Shown: positions 1 through 10,547 of the stretch, piece by piece
Layout: the number at the start of each line of letters is the position of its first letter
How positions within the stretch are numbered: position 1 is the first letter of the stretch
From: Fragilariopsis cylindrus CCMP1102
Lineage: Eukaryota > Bacillariophyta > Bacillariophyceae > Bacillariales > Bacillariaceae
DNA length: 39,392 nucleotides
Direction of reading: 5' to 3'
Assembly (NCBI GenBank): GCA_900095095.1
Contig: FMBT01000598.1
Location: 1-39,392, forward strand
Position numbers and translations under genes: made by a program
Notes under the pieces: generated by a model
Databases searched by the model: none
The model's input: the letters and a program-made list of their open reading frames with translations, nothing else
What the model was told of the DNA's origin: nothing

Positions 1-254
1 CACCCATATACTATAAGTACTCCCCTATGCTCACGTTTTTTTCGCGCGCGCTGACACGAGTCGTTAGACGAGTGGCGCGTGCCGAAAATACGACAACGAG
101 TATACCAAAATAGAAAAGACGGAGTGGTAATGCTGTCTTTGACGAGGACGAGTGAAGGCATTTCTTGGCCAAACGAGTCCAAGTCAAAGACAGAATGGAC
201 ACAAGTCTTCCCATTATGGTTACGAGTTGGAGTTAGTGAGTATGGGGGGTACTT

Positions 255-2152
255 GTGTTAGTTTTGGTGGTCGAGTAGAAGTTACAAGTCGTAAGCGCAA
301 ATCGGCATCTCAGTTGACTAGTAGATTTTTTCCGTGATCTTGTGAAGAAAAAGTATTTTTCTGATCATGTGCAAGTATTTCTTAAAAAATTGATTGAGGG
401 CGCCTAAAAATAAGCTTTTAACTAGTAAATGCGTGTGTATTTCCAAAAAAGTATTTTATTTTGGTGCACGTGCAAGTATTTCTTAAAAATTGAGCTATCA
501 GGACTAAAAATAAGCTTTTTAACTAGTAAATGCGTGTGTATTTCCAAAAAAGTATTTCATTTTGGTGCACGTGTCAGTATTCGTGTCTTAGTTCAGTACG
601 ACATGTTTATTTAGAAGAATTAGTCGCGTGTTTAAAATATTTGGATTTTAGATTTAATCGTGGACGGTTCGCCTATACATAACAAAGTCACGATTGAAAT
701 TTTTAAAATTCTGAGGCTAGCATCCTCTCTCAGCGTGTAAAAGCATGTGTTATTTTAAAAATAATTTTCCTTGTACGCTGTTTTTTGCAGTAAAATTGCT
801 TTCTACGTATAATTACTAGTAGTGAGCTCATAAAAAAGATTTCCGAAATATCCAAAAGCTATTTTCACTACTATTCACTATATACTGGTATAATAATAAA
901 GCAAAATAAACAAACTGACCATGGTATTCCTCCTTTCCAAGCTTTCCATCTATTCTTAAGGTATGTGCTGTGTCTGTATGTTGTTGCTGAATGATTGTAT
1001 AACTTTTCCTGGTGTTCTGGAGCTGCTTTGGACCAAAATCGATTGATTTTCATTTTTGTCGTCCGTCGTCATTGTTGTTGTTGTTTATTTTAATCGTGTC
1101 CGCGTTATCTTGACAATGATGCCTCTTCTTTTATATCGAAACATTCATGACCATGGTGTTATTGATTGGAATGGATTCCTGGTTCATTGGAGGCGTTTTT
1201 GGAATGGAATCATATGTTGCTTTGATTGTATTTTCGCGATGTCGTCGTCATCGTTGTTGTTTTTTGTTGTTACTAATATTTGTTGTATCCTTCTTTTATT
1301 TTTATTCTCTCTTTCTTTATTCTATTCACCTGATTGCGGTGATCTATCGGATTGCTGTGGACTCTACTCTGTTCCAGAAGGCAAGGGTTGATCTTTCCAT
1401 CGATGGTATCTTTATTTCTTTTCTTTCGGATCATCGGTTCATTCCGTTGACGGTTTCTTTCGTTTCCGTACGACATCGCGCTTGATTGGACCTGGCTCTC
1501 GCAGCCAACCAAGCATGACCCCTCCCTTTATCTGACTGTGCCGTGGCTTCCTGTTGTTTCGGAACTTTCATCTATCTATTCGTCATCTGGATCGAAAGGG
1601 TTGACGTTGATTAATTTCTGGGTTGGTTGACAATGCTCCTAGCATGACCCTGTTCCGTATCAAGAACTGTAATCCGAAGTGCAATCCCTTTGGCACGAGG
1701 CCCGTATCTTCTTGTCCCATTCATGTTCAGTTTTCTTCTATTGGCGGACGTAATTCCTCCTTCCATGGCTGCCGTCCGCGCTTACATTCGAGTGGAATAT
1801 CGGATCACTTCTTTTCGAATACTACCGTCGTTCATTCCTTGCTGGTAAGTTTTTAACTGTTACATTTGTAATCAAATTTCGTTCTCCTTTACTTTCATTG
1901 ATTCGGCAACTAATATCACCTTCTTCTGTTCTTTTCCTTCGTCGCCTTTCTTTTATTCTTTCTCTTCCTACACAACGTAAATAATAACTGTCGATATTAT
2001 TCGTGTTGCTTATCTCTAATATTAATTAATATATAAAAATACTTCTTAAAAATACTTTTTATACTCCATATTTACTTAATAAAAACGACACGTGCAAAAA
2101 AATTACTTAGGCGCGCGCGACACGTGCTTCTACTCGATCACCAAAACTTACA
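255..2152. mobile_element. Possible non-autonomous element with inverted ends
   Basis: The segment at 257-290 (gttttggtggtcgagtagaa core) reappears in inverted orientation at 2119-2152 with about two mismatches across a core of roughly 22 bases. The arms face each other and enclose about 1.8 kb without a recognisable transposase. That arrangement fits a MITE-like or deleted DNA transposon, or simply two copies of a dispersed diatom repeat in opposite orientation. No target-site duplication could be established by eye. Confidence 0.25.
369..571 (+). repeat. Two-copy tandem repeat, period about 101 bp
   Basis: The unit beginning gtgcaagtatttcttaaaaa at 369 recurs at 470. It carries the same internal blocks in the same order (taagctttttaactagtaaatg, then gcgtgtgtatttccaaaaaa, then a gtatttyattttggtgcacgtg end). 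A third, truncated start appears at 571 and a degenerate partial copy lies just upstream at about 343-368. Copies differ mainly in the middle, around 390-405 versus 490-503. No coding potential is apparent. Confidence 0.85.
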
Positions 2153-2683
2153 GTAGTACTACTGTACTCAACAATAATTATGTTGATAATAATAAGATCG
2201 TGAAAAAGAACAGAATAGCTATCCCTTTTTATATTCTGTCTTTTAAGATAGCTGCGGGTAGAATCTTGATATTTAAAGCAAAGAAGGCTAATTGGGGGTG
2301 GCTGAGCTGTACTTACCGACTGCAAACAAACAAGGGTGAATTTTTTCTCTGGGTCACGATTCAGAATTAGTCGTGACTGAAACCTCTTCATCAACCATCA
2401 CCCATCAAAAATTTGCATTCTACATTTGACATTCGTCATCTGCCGATGCAACAAACACTACTTTTCAACTTATGTGTGAGCATTATTGTTAAATACTGTT
2501 ATCGGCATGGGAATAGAAACAATCGACAAGCAAAACTTAGCAAACAACTACAACAATCCGCAATCATAATCACTCACCAAGTTGCTGTAGAATTGGACCC
2601 TGACACCGCGACACTAAATTATACGCATCGTCGTCGTCATCTACCGGTAGATCCTCATCGTTCATTACTATTATTATTATAAG

Positions 2684-5518
2684 ATGGCGAACATAATTCT
2701 CAATAATATAGGAGGATCTCTTCTTCTTTTCGGTCTGGTAGGTTTCTTCTCGAGCAGCAGTAGCAGCGGAAGCAGCGGTATTTCTTTCTGCCATGGATTC
2801 GCTTACGCACCTAATTTCATCACCAAAATTATTCAAGAAGATACCGGCTTTGATCCTAAAGTAGAAGAAGGGAATAATAATAATAATAATCAAGCAGCCG
2901 CAGAAGATTTTACTATGCCTGCCGTTAAAACACGTTTCCCACCAGAACCTAATGGATATTTACATTTAGGTCATGCGAAGGCAGTTTCTTTTAATTTTGC
3001 AGTAGCTAGGATGTTTGATGGGACATGTAATATGAGAATGGATGATACTAATCCAACAAAGGAAGATGTGGAATACGTCGAATCGATATTAGAAGATGTA
3101 AAATGGATCCAATTGGGTTTGTATGAAGACGATGGAAAAAACATTGTTCCATGGGAGGGTGATGTACGTAAAACATCAAGCTACTTTGATACTATTTATG
3201 ATTGTGCTGAGGCATTGATCAAAGAAGGTGATGCGTATATTGAATCATTATCGGCAGAAGATATGAGAGAATATCGTGGTACATTAACTGAACCGGGTAA
3301 GGATAGTCCGTATCGGACACGTAGCGTTGAAGAAAATTTAGACATTTTCCGTAAGGTACGCACTGCATACAATAATACTATATATACTATACTAGTGGAT
3401 GATACACAACGACTGACTATACAACGATATCACCACATCACGCGACGACATTCTTCTTACGTATTATTTTGTTTTGACTTTCCCCCCTGGCTGATCTTAT
3501 TCCATCGATATGGTACGTCACGCAAAAAACCATTAAAAATCCCTTTTCACATGGCAATAATAAACAATAGATGAAAAATGGAGAATGTAAAGAGGGTGAA
3601 CACGTACTACGTGCAAAAATTGATATGACGTCACCAAATATCAACATGAGAGATCCTACTTTGTATCGGATCAAACATGAATCTCATCAGGAAACTGGAG
3701 ATAAGTGGTGTATATATCCAATGTATGATTTTAGTCATCCTATTTCAGATTCACTTGAAAGTGTTACACATTCACTGTGTACGTTAGAATTTGAAGATCA
3801 TAGACCATTTTATGATTGGTTGATTGACAAATTAATACCAACGGGATTAATCACATCAAAGCCACGACAAATTGAATTTAGTCGATTGAATATACAAAAT
3901 ACTGTATTATCCAAAAGAAAATTAATTCAATTAGTCGAACAGAATCATGTACATGGATGGGACGATCCAAGGATGCCAACCTTATCGGGAATGAGACGAC
4001 GGGGTGTGCCACCATCAGCATTACGACTATTTTGTGAACGTGTTGGAATATCCAAAGCTGAGTCTAATATTGCCTTTTCTGCCTTAGAGGAATGTATCCG
4101 ATTAAAAATGGACGAATCGTGTCAACGTGCCTTTTGTGTTTTGAAACCTCTTAAGATAACCTTAACAAACTGGGAAAGAGAAGGTAACGAATTAGAAGAA
4201 TTTGAAGCACCACGTCATCCAAAGATTGCTGAAATGGGTGATCGGACTATACCATTCGGAAAAGATTTGTACATCGAACGAAGTGACTTTTTTGATCTTG
4301 ATGGACCCGAAGGCCAAAATAACGGAGGGAGAGTACCCAAAGGATACAAACGACTACTACCTGACAAGATGGTCCGCTTACGGTACGCATATGTTATCCA
4401 ATGTGACGAAATCATCCGTGATCCTGATACACAGGAACCTATCGAATTAAAATGTAGTTATTTCCCCGATACTCGAGCGGGTGTTACTCCCGAAGAGATG
4501 CAACGTGTGAAAGGTATTATCCATTGGGTTGAAGGAACTACTGGCGTGCAATGTAAAATCAATCAATACGATCGTTTATTCCTAACCGAAGAACCTGGAA
4601 AGGATAGTGGCGATTACTTAAAGGATTTGAATCCTAATTCACTCGAAATAATGGAGAATATACTTATCGAACCAAGTGTCGCGGAGGATGCTCTTGAGAT
4701 GATCGCAACGATTGACAAACAATCTGACAGTAATAATAGTAATAAAATACACCCATCCTCTCTTGCGTATCAATTTGAAAGAAGTGGATATTTCGCACTA
4801 GACAAAGAGTCAACTGGGAAAGATAATCTTATTTTCAATCGTGTCGTTACGCTTCGGGATGCGTGGGGTGGTGTCAAACCGGACCAAAAGAATGATAAAA
4901 TGACGGCAAAGCACCAGCACAACGAAATCGAGGCAGGGGTGGTAGAGAGCTACAAGAGCAGAAGGGTCCAGTTGAAGATATCCGACGTGTTGCTTTCCGA
5001 GCGGCAACGATTATCGAAGCAGGAGCTCATCCAGAAGCAGATAGTTTACTAGTGTGCAAAGCAGACTGTGGAGACATATCCGAAGATGGAAGTCCAGAAT
5101 ATCGTACCATCGTGGCTGGACTCGCCGGTAAGATCCCAATCGATGAGTTGATTGGTAAGAAGATTGTAGCGGTGACGAATCTCAAACCATCCAAAATGCG
5201 AGGTATTGAAAGTACGGCAATGTTTCTCGCAGCGTCCGACGGGACAGAGGGTGACGAGGAATTGTTCAGTTATTAAACGTCCCCGCCGAAGTTCCAAATG
5301 GCGAGCTCTTATCTATTGATGGCATGGAAGTTAGTCAACCAGACCCAATGATGAAAAGTAAGGGTGCACTGAAAGCATTCGACCGAGCAAAGCAAGGCCT
5401 CAAAGCTAATAGCGATGGAGAAGCTGTATGGTCAGATGGAGAAGAATCCCCTCATCGATTACTATCATCAGCTGGTCCAGTGACTACAATTTCACTCAAG
5501 GATGCAATCATCCAATAG
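2684..5518 (+). CDS. Organelle-targeted glutaminyl-tRNA synthetase with C-terminal tRNA-binding domain (two frameshifts)
   Basis: Charges tRNA with glutamine. Exons are 2684-3355 and 3571-5518; the intron (GT-AG, phase 0) interrupts between IFRK and MKNGE. Residues 1-38 look like a signal peptide plus Ser-rich stretch, followed by FAYAP (39-43), an ASAFAP-like plastid motif. The bacterial-type enzyme starts at NFITKII. The HIGH motif is HLGH (94-97) in a class I GlnRS context, and the KMSKS equivalent is VLSKR (336-340), typical of GlnRS. The anticodon-binding barrels end near TLRDAW (about 656). Then a basic linker ([10 protein letters not shown]) leads into an OB-fold tRNA-binding domain like EMAPII/Arc1p ([33 protein letters not shown]). 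That domain is out of frame: one base seems missing in the A run 4897-4900, and again at TT 5270-5271, after which the frame runs to a stop at 5516. Corrected length is about 870 residues. An internal Met at 2915 could start a leaderless form. Confidence 0.85.
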
Positions 5519-5658
5519 ATTTGACAATTACTTGACTCACACCTCGTTGTGAGACAAGGTTAACACAGTAATACAAAACGGAATAATCCGAATCTAATGC
5601 TACTATGTTTATCTTCGTATAATTATTTATATCTACTTTTATCTGGTACAACGTGACG
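5519..5658. other. Short spacer after GlnRS
   Basis: AT-rich spacer between the GlnRS stop and the end of the minus-strand coding-like fragment. It is probably the 3' UTR of GlnRS. No terminator-like or polyadenylation signal is clear enough to call. Confidence 0.4.
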
Positions 5659-6020
5659 TTATATCTTCTTACAATACTTATTCAACTGCATTCGGCGCAT
5701 TGAGCAGCTTGTTATTCGTTCAACGTGAGCTTTGGAAGTAGCTTTATACCATCCCTTTGCTTGTTCTCCTAAAACATGATCATGTTCAAACACCTTATTC
5801 TCAATTTTTGCCATCATCACTGCATTGCCATTGCCATTGCCATTGCCATTGCCATCGTCTTTGAAATATAGGCCTTCCTTATTCCTCTACTTTTCAAGAT
5901 CTTCATTGGATCTTTTCATAATACAAAACTGCTCGCTACTAGTAGGATCTTGATTTCCTTCCTTTCACTTGCTAATCACAGGGGTTGCTCCCTGGCAAAC
6001 AAACTTTCTCTTTCTCTTTA
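5659..6020 (-). pseudogene. Coding-like remnant, unknown family
   Basis: One minus-strand frame stays coding-like from about 6020 down to a stop at 5659-5661, broken only by in-frame TGA (near 5967) and TAG (near 5890). The pieces read KRKFVCQGATPVISK, then SSEQFCIMKRSNEDLEK, then EGLYFKDDGNGNG, then KIENKVFEHDHVLGEQAKGW and a basic end (MRRMQLNKYCKKI). The Gly-Asn run is the hexanucleotide repeat at 5825-5854. I do not recognise the family. The stops could be mutations, or could fall in short introns of a small real gene. It would converge on GlnRS. Confidence 0.35.
5825..5854 (+). repeat. (TTGCCA)5 microsatellite
   Basis: Five perfect copies of ttgcca. On the minus strand, in the frame of the coding-like remnant, it reads as alternating Gly-Asn. 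Confidence 0.95.
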
Positions 6021-6064
6021 GAATCAATCCGTGCATTATGAACAATACCAAAAACGATTCAATT

Positions 6065-6086
6065 AAAAAAAAAAAAAAAAAAAAAA
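6065..6086 (+). repeat. Poly-A run of about 22
   Basis: Uninterrupted adenines flanked by similar phrases (gtgcattatgaa at 6031 and gtgcattatgaa at 6099, each followed shortly by an acgattcaa-like word). The pair may be a short duplication around the A tract. It is probably non-coding and lies about 470 bp upstream of the first kinase. Confidence 0.9.
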
Positions 6087-6470
6087 TCAAATCAAGTCGT
6101 GCATTATGAAAATCCACGATTCAAGTTTGAAAGTGACATTCTTGTACTGTTGTGATGACTGCAACAATGGACTTACCACGTAATGACTATTTTACCGTTA
6201 TTAGAAGTAGTGTATCTAAAAAGCGTACACTGCACTCAAGACTGGAATCCAGTATCGGCTCACATAATTAAACCTACTATAGCCAAGACAAGAAGTCTCC
6301 TTCCCATGACCCAAGCCTGATCGAATTGTATGTTACAGAAAGAAGTTTGATACATCAGTTACAATCACAATTTCATATTATCATCACTCGAAGTAGAAAA
6401 TTAATCCTCTTCTCCCACATCACATAATATCACTCGAAGTAGAAAAGTAATCCTTTTAATCAGTCAATCA

Positions 6471-6550
6471 AGAAGAAGAAGAAGAAGAAGAAGAAGCATC
6501 ATCACATCACACAATCACATACACATACACAATCACACAATCACATCACA
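6471..6550 (+). repeat. GAA-repeat and CACA-rich leader of kinase 1
   Basis: A perfect (GAA)n tract spans 6471-6496, followed by catcacatcacacaatcacatac-like A/C-rich sequence up to the start codon at 6554. Upstream, the phrase atcactcgaagtagaaaa occurs twice (near 6380 and 6428). This is probably the promoter-proximal region or 5' UTR of the kinase. No defined regulatory site is visible. Confidence 0.6.
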
Positions 6551-6553
6551 ATC

Positions 6554-8424
6554 ATGAGTAATAACAATAATGATGCCTATGATAATATGGATCCAGCCGA
6601 GATTGAACATATTGGTCGTAAGGCCTGGAAGGCCGCCAGTCGATCCGCGAAACATATGAGTAAACATTCGAAAATTGTCAATCCCTCCTTAGAAAAATGT
6701 ATACCACGATTTGAACGAGATGAGGTAATACTGGGTGACTTTTTAGGTAGTGGTGGATTTAATGATGTGTATGAGATTGAATCAATTGAATTAATTACTA
6801 ATTTAGAAGACGCGGAACATGCGAAAAAAATTGCGTCACCCTTACAAAAAGAACATCGTGCCTTTTGTTCCAAACATGTCTTTCGTGAATCGTCACAAAA
6901 TTGTCGTTACGCGATGAAATTTTTAAGTGTCGATACGATTTGTGATCCAGGACGGTATATTACCGGTGCGGCGGATTTAGTAGTCGAAGCCAAGTTTTTA
7001 GCATCCTTAGAACATCCAAATATTATTAAACGTACGTAAACACAGTAACACCTATATATTCATATTGTAGGATATACATTGTAGAGTACAGAATACAAAA
7101 ATAAGAATAAAAAAACGACGATGACGTTGATCGTTGATTGTTGATTGTTGATTGGTGACGACGTAACGATTTATGTTTGGTTTGGTTTGGTTTTGTTTTG
7201 TTTTATAACTTCCGCCTCTTACACATGAAATTCCCTTTTTCTTTATTTTTTCCTGTTGATTCTCTTTTTGATTTATTTATATAAAATACAAACAAACAAA
7301 CAAACAAACAACCAAACAAAACAAACAGTCCGTGGTATGGCAGCAGCGGGTACATCTGGGTTTGCTAAAATGGAAGAAAGAGGATATTTTTTATTATTGG
7401 ATCGATTAAATTGTACCTTAGAAGATAAAATTGATATCTGGAAAGATTATGATCAAGATTTATTAGATGCACCTGAAACGGAACAGGGACCCATTGTTGC
7501 TAAAAAACGTCGAGAATTCTTAGCCGAACGATTGCATGTGGCCTTTGATGTTTGTGCGGCACTGGATTACTTACATGCGAATCAAATCATTTATCGTGAT
7601 TTGAAACCGGTACGTTTATTTATATCTATTTATTTCTTTCTTCTTCTTCATCTTTTCTTCTTTTTGACGCACATAACATGACACGAGTTCGAGAGTCAAA
7701 AGTCGTGGAATGAATGAATGAATGAATGAATGAAATATCATATCATATCATATCATATCTAACACGTGTTTTATTCTTATCATTACTATTATTATTATTA
7801 CGATCTATACCATAACAGGACAATATCGGATTTGATATCCGTGGAGATGTGAAATTATTTGATTTTGGTTTAGCCAAGGAATTAGATCCATCCTTACAAA
7901 GTGAGGGATGTACTGAAATGTATGAATTATCTGGTAATACTGGTTCATTGCGTTATATGGCACCAGAAGTGGCACGAAGTGATCCATATAATTTATCTGC
8001 CGACGTGTATGGGTTTGGATTATTGTTATGGCAAATTTGTTCCTTAGATTTACCATATGATGGTATGAATCGACAAGATCATTCCGAATTAGTCGTGTAT
8101 GGCAATGAACGTCCAACAATTGATTCCTCATGGAGTACACCATTACGTATACTAATGAAACGTTCCTGGGAACAAGATCCATTAATCCGACCGGCAATGG
8201 ATTCTATATACAAGATATTACGTCGAGAAATTTGTGCATTACGTGATGGTGATGATAGTGGATTAGAACACACGAAACGACGTTCCACATTTGTTATTGG
8301 ACGTGATTCTATGGTGAATAAATCAAGAGGACAACGTGGATCAACGATGTCCGCGAAACCAACTAGTTTAGACCATGAAGGTGTTGTGGGACGACATAAA
8401 ACAGTCCCAAACGAAGAAGAATAA
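6554..8424 (+). CDS. Protein kinase, TKL-like Ser/Thr type (kinase 1)
   Basis: Predicted 454-residue soluble protein kinase. Exons are 6554-7031, 7329-7609 and 7819-8424; introns are GT-AG, 297 and 209 bp, the first splitting the Leu of LRG and the second in phase 0 right after RDLKP. Visible motifs: glycine loop GSGGFNDVYE (65-74), ATP-anchoring Lys in YAMKFL (K122), helix-C Glu in VVEAKFL (E145), catalytic loop YRDLKPDN (248-255, Tyr replacing His of HRD), DFG (268-270) and MAPE (300-303). A late RPTI-like segment and the DVYGFGLLLWQ helix follow. All catalytic residues are present, so it should be active. N-terminal 55 and C-terminal 80 residues are basic and without a known domain. The second intron holds (tgaa)n and (atatc)n repeats. 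It closely resembles the kinase at 13364-14640. Confidence 0.9.
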
Positions 8425-10547
8425 GTAGGAAGAACAAGAACAAAGTAATTGAATTCCATCCATCCTGTACCCTACTATTATTACTATTATTCAATCACAT
8501 CAATGCATATCGACCGAGAAGAATAAATACTAAGTGCTTGGAAGAAAATCGACCGCACTTTACCGGTATATGATATTTAATATCAATTGAATATGCCAAG
8601 AAAAAATCACCAATAAAATTAAAAAATAAACAAATAAATGAACGTGGGAGATTTAATTACTGCACTTATTTGAAACAACTTCTTACACTAGTATTTTTTA
8701 GGAACCATGATTCGCAAATGTTTGACGTTGTTCCAAAACACTCTAAAAATGAAAATACTACCTTCCCACGCGTGGATTTATCCAAAAAAATCTTCGACTT
8801 GTTTGTTAGATTCTTTTTGAGTGGAATCAACGATGCTTGGTGTGTTTTGTGGCTTTGCTGCCCATGAATATTATATCCTATGCCTATGCTGTCATCATCA
8901 TCATAATCATATCGATCGCACTACAAGATTTACGATCACAAAGTATGTATCAACATCAATCAATAACTTGGTAAGCCTGCGAATGATAATAAGTGACGTT
9001 TACCAACAACAACAAAAATCCAAATCAAAAAAGAGATAAGTGAGATACAGATAGAGAAAGATATCAATGCTGATATGATACACAACAGCAAAAAAGAAGG
9101 TATTCCAAACAAAAAGTATCCGTCTAGTAAAGTTGAAAGTAGACAAGTAGTAAGTGGTGGTGGTAGTAGTAGTAGTGTATTCATAGTAGAAGTTATCAAT
9201 CAAGTTGGTTGGGAATTATCAAGACCCAGTTCAGACTCGGCCTATTCTCTTTTATTATTGGCATAGTAATCATTATACACTAGGACTCGTCCTACATACC
9301 ATACTGTACAGTACAGACACGAAACACCGTTTTATCTGACCGGCGCAGCCACGTCCATCCGGATCGTTTCGAATCAAAAATAAGAAAAAAAAAGCCATCA
9401 CCCCCCGGTTGAAAAGACAACAAAAGAAAGACAAAAGAGAGGGCACGTACCGTTATTTCTTGTTTTGTGGAGGCGGATGGATGGATGACTGACCGTGTAA
9501 TTCTTATTTTTCGTGTGATTATATTAATATATGTATCATACTTGCGGCAAAACTCAAGGAAACACAATACGTAACATGACGACGTCTGTTATTCAATTCA
9601 AGACACGTAGGTATGAAATATACATCATGCTGTCAAGCAAGTTCTCGATGGTTTTTTTCTTTTTACTATCGTAACGTTACAGTAAGTTACTGTACATAAA
9701 GTAACAAATAAATAAATATATCAATACAGTGACGAAAGTGAAAATGCGGATCCCTTGTTTTTAACCCTTAAAAGATTTATTTTCCATGGGTTATGAGCTA
9801 CCTGAAGATATTTAGTTTCGTATAACCCCCTTTTATAATCAACATGATCTCCCCCGACAAGTAGTACTACTCCGGAAGTCCATTAAGTAGTATTCCCTCT
9901 TACAGCACCTTCTACCAGACCCAGTACAGTAGATCTCCCAATGATCCTTCTACTGAACCCTCTGTATTTGTTTCTGGTTATATACCTTTGCCTATTTTGT
10001 ATTTGCCTCCTTCAGCAAGACGCATGCATGGGATACGGGCACATTTGTGCTGTCCTATTAAAAGCAAGAACCATGGCATTATTCAGGGGAGCTACATATC
10101 GCCATGAATGTTTCACTATACCACCAAGTATTGTTTACAGACTTCAATTTATTTCAGCGCATTAGTTCGTGGTGAAATATTCTCCGCTCCAAATATCCTA
10201 CTTTCCATCTACAGGTGAGCTTACTTCCACCTAATCGTGGAACCACAGCTCACTGTTTATCATCCCACATCCCTCCCCTATGTCCAGTTTATATATTCTA
10301 CAATAAAGGGAAGTAGCTCATTATTTTATAAATAGTTTTGGGACAAGATTCTTAGAAGTGAAATTATTTGAATATGATTTAAGTGGGGTACGTAGTTAGT
10401 GGTGCTGATTAGGAGAACCAGGAAGAAGAGGATCAATGCGTCCGTATGTATGTAGTCCAACAATAATTATATTTTTTCTCCATTTTGTATCTTTCGTTCT
10501 ATATTGATTATTTTTATCTTTTGTGCTTGATGTATTTTACTCCATTA
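8425..10547. other. Gene-free interval after kinase 1
   Basis: No ORF here has convincing protein character; the longest are low-complexity or T-rich. Noted structures are a 15-bp near-palindrome acagtaagttactgt at 9679-9693 and an imperfect hairpin at 10215-10253 (gtgagct...ttccac against gtggaa...agctcac, six-base loop). A GGT/AGT-rich tract lies at 9154-9178. The 3' end of this interval would be the downstream flank of the broken minus-strand gene at 10548. Confidence 0.5.

Larger units (their letters stand above)
1..2683. other. Gene-free 5' region with repeats
   Basis: No open reading frame here resembles a known protein. Those present are short, T-rich or low in complexity. Positions 1-340 are rich in acgagt-like words. 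Positions 1000-1860 are pyrimidine-rich on the plus strand and contain a good donor-like GTAAGT near 1848, but no convincing coding sequence on either side. The phrase agcatgaccc recurs near 1512 and 1641. A tandem repeat (369-571) and an inverted repeat pair (255-290 and 2119-2152) are listed separately. The last 300 bases before 2684 should contain the promoter and leader of the GlnRS gene, but no specific element is recognisable. Confidence 0.6.

Noticed and set aside
1056..1512. Overlapping hydrophobic ORFs on both strands
   Set aside because: T-rich sequence gives Phe/Leu-rich frames; no family motif, no codon pattern, and overlapping frames are equally open.
3356..3570. In-frame extension of GlnRS exon 1 to 3574
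   Set aside because: The extension has no similarity to the family, whereas splicing at 3355/3571 gives an uninterrupted GlnRS sequence.
4897..5276. Programmed -1 ribosomal frameshifting in GlnRS
   Set aside because: No slippery heptamer with a downstream structure is evident, and similar -1 breaks occur in unrelated genes; base-call or mutation errors explain them more simply.
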